Origin: Coriobacteriaceae bacterium
Lineage (GTDB): Bacteria > Actinomycetota > Coriobacteriia > Coriobacteriales > Coriobacteriaceae
Direction of reading: 5' to 3'
DNA: 64,000 bases
Assembly: GCA_902363125.1 (NCBI GenBank)
Contig: CABIZD010000005.1
Span: 62,001 to 126,000, forward strand
Shown here in pieces: positions 60,948 through 64,000 of this stretch; the stretch's first letter is position 1, and each line of letters starts with the position of its first letter. Below the pieces are notes generated by a model. The model had not been told where the DNA came from and searched no databases. It was given only the letters and a program-made list of their open reading frames with translations. The translations under genes were made by a program, and so were the position numbers.

Positions 60948-61886
60948 ATGCGAAACATGGATCACATAGAATTGCACCACGGAGGACGCGAGGAAGCGTT
61001 TCCCGAGACCGCCGAAGACTGGCCCTATATTGCCGAACGCGCAGAATTCGCTCGCTATCCGGGCAATTCCGTCCCCTGGCACTGGCATTCCGAAGTTGAG
61101 CTTTTCTACATGGAGCAGGGAGCGATTGACTATCGAACGCACGCGGCTCATGAGCACGTACGCTTTGAGGAAGAGTCCGCCGGCTTTATCAACGGCGGCG
61201 TTTTGCACAGCACGCTGCAATCACCCAATTCGGCGCCAGCCATTCAAATGCTGCATATCTTTCAGCCGTCGATGCTCGGCGATCCCGCGGGACGTCTCCA
61301 AAAGCGCTACATCAACCCATTGCTTCAATGTCGAGGCGTCGATGTGCTCAAATGGTCGCCCACCAATCCCGACGATATGCCCTTTATCGACTTGCTGAAG
61401 AGCTCCTTTAGCCACGACCTTCAACGGCCGCAGAACGAGATGGCGCTTCGAAATAGTTTGTCAGAGCTCTGGATTCAGATTAACGCCAAGACCGAACCGC
61501 TCTTTTCTTCCGACGGCGCCTCTTGGATGACCAGCCGCGACGTACAGTTCAAGGCAATCCTGGACTTTATCCGCGCAAACTATGCAGCCGCTATAGATGT
61601 GCCCCAGATGGCATCTGCAGCCGGCGTAAGCGAAAGAGAGTGTTACCGCATTATCGAAACTTGTGCAGGAACGACCCCGGCGGCATATCTACGCGCATAC
61701 CGCATAAACCGTGCTTGCGAACTTTTGGCACACACCACGCGAACGGTACAGACAGTCGCGCGCCAATGCGGATTTATAACAGCAAGCCATCTTGGCCAGG
61801 TATTTAAAGAACAAATGGGGTGCACTCCTTCGAGCTATCGAGCAGCGAGGCAGAATCTCGATAGCACCAGGCAGAAATCCCGCTAG
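60948..61886 (+). CDS. AraC-family transcriptional regulator with cupin sensor domain
   Basis: 312 residues. The N-terminal part has the cupin pattern VPWHWHSEVELFYMEQG and a GGVLHST segment; the C-terminal 100 residues have two helix-turn-helix motifs (VPQMASAAGVSERECYRII and VQTVARQCGFITASHLGQVFKEQMGCTPSSYR) typical of AraC. It probably controls a carbohydrate or stress gene, perhaps the HAD phosphatase 56 bases downstream, or itself. No ribosome binding site is seen; see the -10 box. Confidence 0.9.
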   Translation: MRNMDHIELHHGGREEAFPETAEDWPYIAERAEFARYPGNSVPWHWHSEVELFYMEQGAIDYRTHAAHEHVRFEEESAGFINGGVLHSTLQSPNSAPAIQMLHIFQPSMLGDPAGRLQKRYINPLLQCRGVDVLKWSPTNPDDMPFIDLLKSSFSHDLQRPQNEMALRNSLSELWIQINAKTEPLFSSDGASWMTSRDVQFKAILDFIRANYAAAIDVPQMASAAGVSERECYRIIETCAGTTPAAYLRAYRINRACELLAHTTRTVQTVARQCGFITASHLGQVFKEQMGCTPSSYRAARQNLDSTRQKSR

Positions 61887-61942
61887 CCCTTCTTCTGTCA
61901 CTGCATCAAACTTGCAGGCAAACAACAGAGAGGAGCAATCAT

Positions 61943-62566
61943 ATGAAGCACTTTGACCATATCGTATTTGACGTTGATGGGACATTGGCAGATACAGAAG
62001 AAAGCGTTCTGTCATCGCTTGTCCAGATTGTCCAAGAAGAGACCAGCAAAACGCTTCCCCGACACGAGCTTGACTTTGCCCTCGGCATACCCGGCAAGGA
62101 TGCCCTTGAGAAACTTGGGATCTACTCGCAGGCAACGTTGGATCGCTGGTGCCAAGTTGCCGCCAGCTTTAAAAGCACCATCAGCGTGTTTCCAGGTTTG
62201 CTTGAAGTCATCGCAACACTCGCCGATAGCGGCTGCAAACTTGGCATCGTCTCCTCACGTGCGCGCGACGAATACGCAAAAGAAATTGCACCCCTTGGTT
62301 TCGATAAGTATTTTGAGCACATCATCCTTGTCGAAGACACAACCGAACATAAACCCGCACCCGCACCCATGCTCGAATATCTCCGACGTACGGGCGCAAA
62401 CCCCAACAGCGTCATCTACGTTGGCGACACCGTCTACGACGAACAATGCGCAACTTCAGCAGGGGTCAGTTTTGCCCGAGCAGCATGGGGATCACACCAA
62501 GATATCCCAAACGCCACCTACAACCTCAAAACCCCCAACGACCTACTAACCCTAACAACCAAATAA
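61943..62566 (+). CDS. HAD-family phosphatase (phosphoglycolate phosphatase-like)
   Basis: 207 residues: nucleophile Asp10 and acid Asp12 in VFDVDGTLADTE, the threonine/serine motif in LGIVSSRARDE, Lys in EHKPAPAPMLEYL and YVGDTVYDEQCA with the metal-binding Asp. The cap domain is the helical C1 type at about 17-80. AGAGAGGAG precedes the ATG. Substrates of this group include phosphoglycolate and sugar phosphates; which one is unknown. Confidence 0.88.
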   Translation: MKHFDHIVFDVDGTLADTEESVLSSLVQIVQEETSKTLPRHELDFALGIPGKDALEKLGIYSQATLDRWCQVAASFKSTISVFPGLLEVIATLADSGCKLGIVSSRARDEYAKEIAPLGFDKYFEHIILVEDTTEHKPAPAPMLEYLRRTGANPNSVIYVGDTVYDEQCATSAGVSFARAAWGSHQDIPNATYNLKTPNDLLTLTTK

Positions 62567-62640
62567 CCCACGCGTCCCACCCTTTCAGCCCCAACACCAC
62601 AAGGGCGATTGAGCAGGACGGTTTGGGCGGGTCCCCGTAC

Positions 62641-62690
62641 TTAGTTTCCAAAATCATTCCGCAGCGCGAAGGCTTCTTATTATTTTCCGC
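62641..62690. repeat. truncated family C element
   Basis: ACTTAGTTTCCAAAATCATTCCGCAGCG resembles the left half of the copy that follows at 62731 but its right half is missing. A tandem insertion followed by deletion would explain it. Confidence 0.5.
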
Positions 62691-62730
62691 CCTAACGCCA
62701 CAAAGGCGACGACCTCGAGTAGGTCAACCT

Positions 62731-62855
62731 GGGAGGGACGAGGGCTTAGTTCCCCAATCTTTCCGCAGGGGGCAAAAAGCCTCGCCGCACGAAGTGCGCA
62801 GCGAGGCTTTTTGCATGCCCGAGGACGATTGGGGAACTAAGTCCTCGTCCCTCCC
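62731..62855. repeat. long palindrome, family C, copy 4
   Basis: A 29-base outer stem joins 62731-62759 with 62827-62855, with one mismatch; a perfect 14-base inner stem joins 62772-62785 with 62801-62814. TTTCCGCAGG on the left and GCATGCCCGAGGACG on the right are the shared junction. It fills the gap between convergent hdl and fba genes. Confidence 0.9.
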
Positions 62856-62888
62856 CGGGATATGTAGCGAGTCGGAGTACCCTTGCTG

Positions 62889-63746
62889 TTACTCTGCCTT
62901 GCCCACAGAGTTGAGGTTGGTCATGCGGATCTTAACCAGCTCGGTGATCTCGCGCATGCCCTCCTTGGCCGGCTTCTTGGGGTCGAAGCAGCCAGGGTTC
63001 TCGGCCATGTAGGCCATGAAGCCCTTAGTGTAGGCCTGACGCAGCTCGGTAGCGTAGTTAACCTTGCAGATGCCGTTCTTCACGGCCTCGGCAACCTGCT
63101 CATCGGGCACACCGGAGGTGCCGTGCAGGACCAGCGGCACGTCCACGGCGTCGCGGATGGCCTTGACCACGGACTGCTCGATGTGAGGATCGCTCGTGTA
63201 CACGCCGTGGCTGGTGCCAACGCCAATGGCCAGCGAGGTGCAGCCGGTGCGCTCGACGAACTCCTTGGCCTCGGCAGGATCGGTGTAGGGGCTCTCACCC
63301 TCAACTGCGGGACCGTCGTCCTCCTTGCCGCCAACCTTGCCGAGCTCGGCCTCAACGGGCACGCCCATGGCGCGGCCAGCGTCGGCAACCGACTTGGTCA
63401 GGGCGATGTTGTCCTCGAAGGACTCGTGCGAGCCGTCGATCATGACGGAGGTGTAGCCGGTGCGGAAAGCCTGCATGCAGCGGTCATAACCGTCGCCGTG
63501 ATCGAGGTGCAGGGCGACGGGCACGGAAGCGCGCTCGGCAGCGGCCTTGACCATGCCGTAGAAGTAATCCAGGCCAGCGGTCTTGATGGTGCCCGGGGTG
63601 GTCTGCATGATGACGGGGGACTTGGTCTCCTCGGCGGCAGCCAGAACGGCCATAACGAACTCGAGGTTCTCGACGTTGAACGCGCCAACGGCGTAGTGGC
63701 CGGTCTGGGCGTCCTTGAGCATCTTTTCGGTGGTAACAAGTGCCAT
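62889..63746 (-). CDS. fba: class II fructose-bisphosphate aldolase
   Basis: Zinc aldolase of glycolysis. 285 residues: zinc ligands in ALHLDHGDGYDRC (Asp82, His83), the EAELGKVGGKEDD loop with the catalytic Glu/Asp, GTSHGVY and LHGTSGVPDEQV, and NYATELRQAY near the end. Tagatose-bisphosphate aldolases (GatY) share this layout, so substrate preference is open, but a free-standing gene suggests the housekeeping enzyme. ATG at 63746 with GAGGAG nine bases upstream; the frame is open to 63929. Confidence 0.9.
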   Translation of the reverse strand: MALVTTEKMLKDAQTGHYAVGAFNVENLEFVMAVLAAAEETKSPVIMQTTPGTIKTAGLDYFYGMVKAAAERASVPVALHLDHGDGYDRCMQAFRTGYTSVMIDGSHESFEDNIALTKSVADAGRAMGVPVEAELGKVGGKEDDGPAVEGESPYTDPAEAKEFVERTGCTSLAIGVGTSHGVYTSDPHIEQSVVKAIRDAVDVPLVLHGTSGVPDEQVAEAVKNGICKVNYATELRQAYTKGFMAYMAENPGCFDPKKPAKEGMREITELVKIRMTNLNSVGKAE

Positions 63747-64000
63747 GAGCGTTTGCTCCTCTCCATCGCCCGCATCTGGACATCGGGCGTACGTGTATGC
63801 AAGGCGTTTTACCTTGCGTTTTGCTGCGCCCATTGTATGAAAATCGCATCTGTCGCATGCATGAGATATCACTGGCACAAGGGACAAAATGCTCGTTTTT
63901 GAAAAGCAAACGGAAGGGATTCGGACCAAATTCCCCTATCCGACGTTCAAGTTTTCAAGCGAATCACCTTTCTTTTATAGAAAAGATAAGTAATCGAAAG

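Overview
The window looks like a chromosome segment of a Collinsella-like gut actinobacterium (class Coriobacteriia). This is inferred from the high G+C content, short Shine-Dalgarno sequences of the GGAGG type, frequent GTG/TTG starts, a fermentative enzyme set and Coriobacteriia-like gene neighbourhoods; no rRNA or tRNA gene was seen to confirm it. Coding density is high, with 53 genes I would call, and the gaps hold an unusual load of palindromic repeats.

Layout. 1-10.9 kb: end of an alpha/beta hydrolase, a radical SAM protein, methionine aminopeptidase with a SEC-C zinc motif, a D-2-hydroxyacid dehydrogenase, a RelB/DinJ-PIN toxin-antitoxin pair, an M18 aminopeptidase, a membrane-anchored Ntn amidohydrolase, phosphofructokinase and a membrane-bound XRE regulator. 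10.9-17.5 kb: an FtsX-type ABC pair, a GyrI-like protein behind a LexA-like box, a CLC-F-like halide exporter and Ogt. 18-23.3 kb: aspartate-to-threonine pathway (asd, lysC, thrC, thrB; homoserine dehydrogenase is not here). 23.5-25 kb: a DUF3990/HTH toxin-antitoxin-like pair under a double-dyad operator. 25-29.7 kb: EngB, MTA/SAH nucleosidase, a beta-lactamase-fold protein, PFL activase, DegV. 30-35.6 kb: a sucrose/fructan locus (two GH32 enzymes, a PTS IIBC, a LacI-type regulator) with an operator array. 35.9-38.3 kb: a pyruvate formate-lyase split into a catalytic subunit and a separate 83-residue glycyl-radical subunit. 38.7-45.6 kb: a KDG permease with a KduD-like dehydrogenase, diverging from a MarR-controlled heterodimeric ABC exporter. 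46-48.3 kb: DAHP synthase and a GNAT acetyltransferase. 48.6-56 kb: an agmatine/putrescine locus (two APC permeases, agmatine deiminase, putrescine carbamoyltransferase) diverging from a membrane LuxR regulator resembling AguR. 56-64 kb: a second FtsX-type ABC pair, a Nudix-Vsr fusion protein, a small gene broken at a run of nine C, an AraC regulator (possibly leaderless), a HAD phosphatase and class II fructose-bisphosphate aldolase.

The most interesting items are: (1) one polypeptide joining a MutT/NudG-type Nudix hydrolase to a Vsr mismatch endonuclease; (2) the split pyruvate formate-lyase; (3) a family of 100-150 bp palindromes whose junction motif is conserved while the long outer stems differ in sequence yet stay self-complementary, which suggests selection or a copying mechanism acting on structure; and (4) several other dispersed palindromic repeat families, one of which repeatedly sits directly at stop codons. 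Functions are assigned from motifs read by eye; no database search was run.
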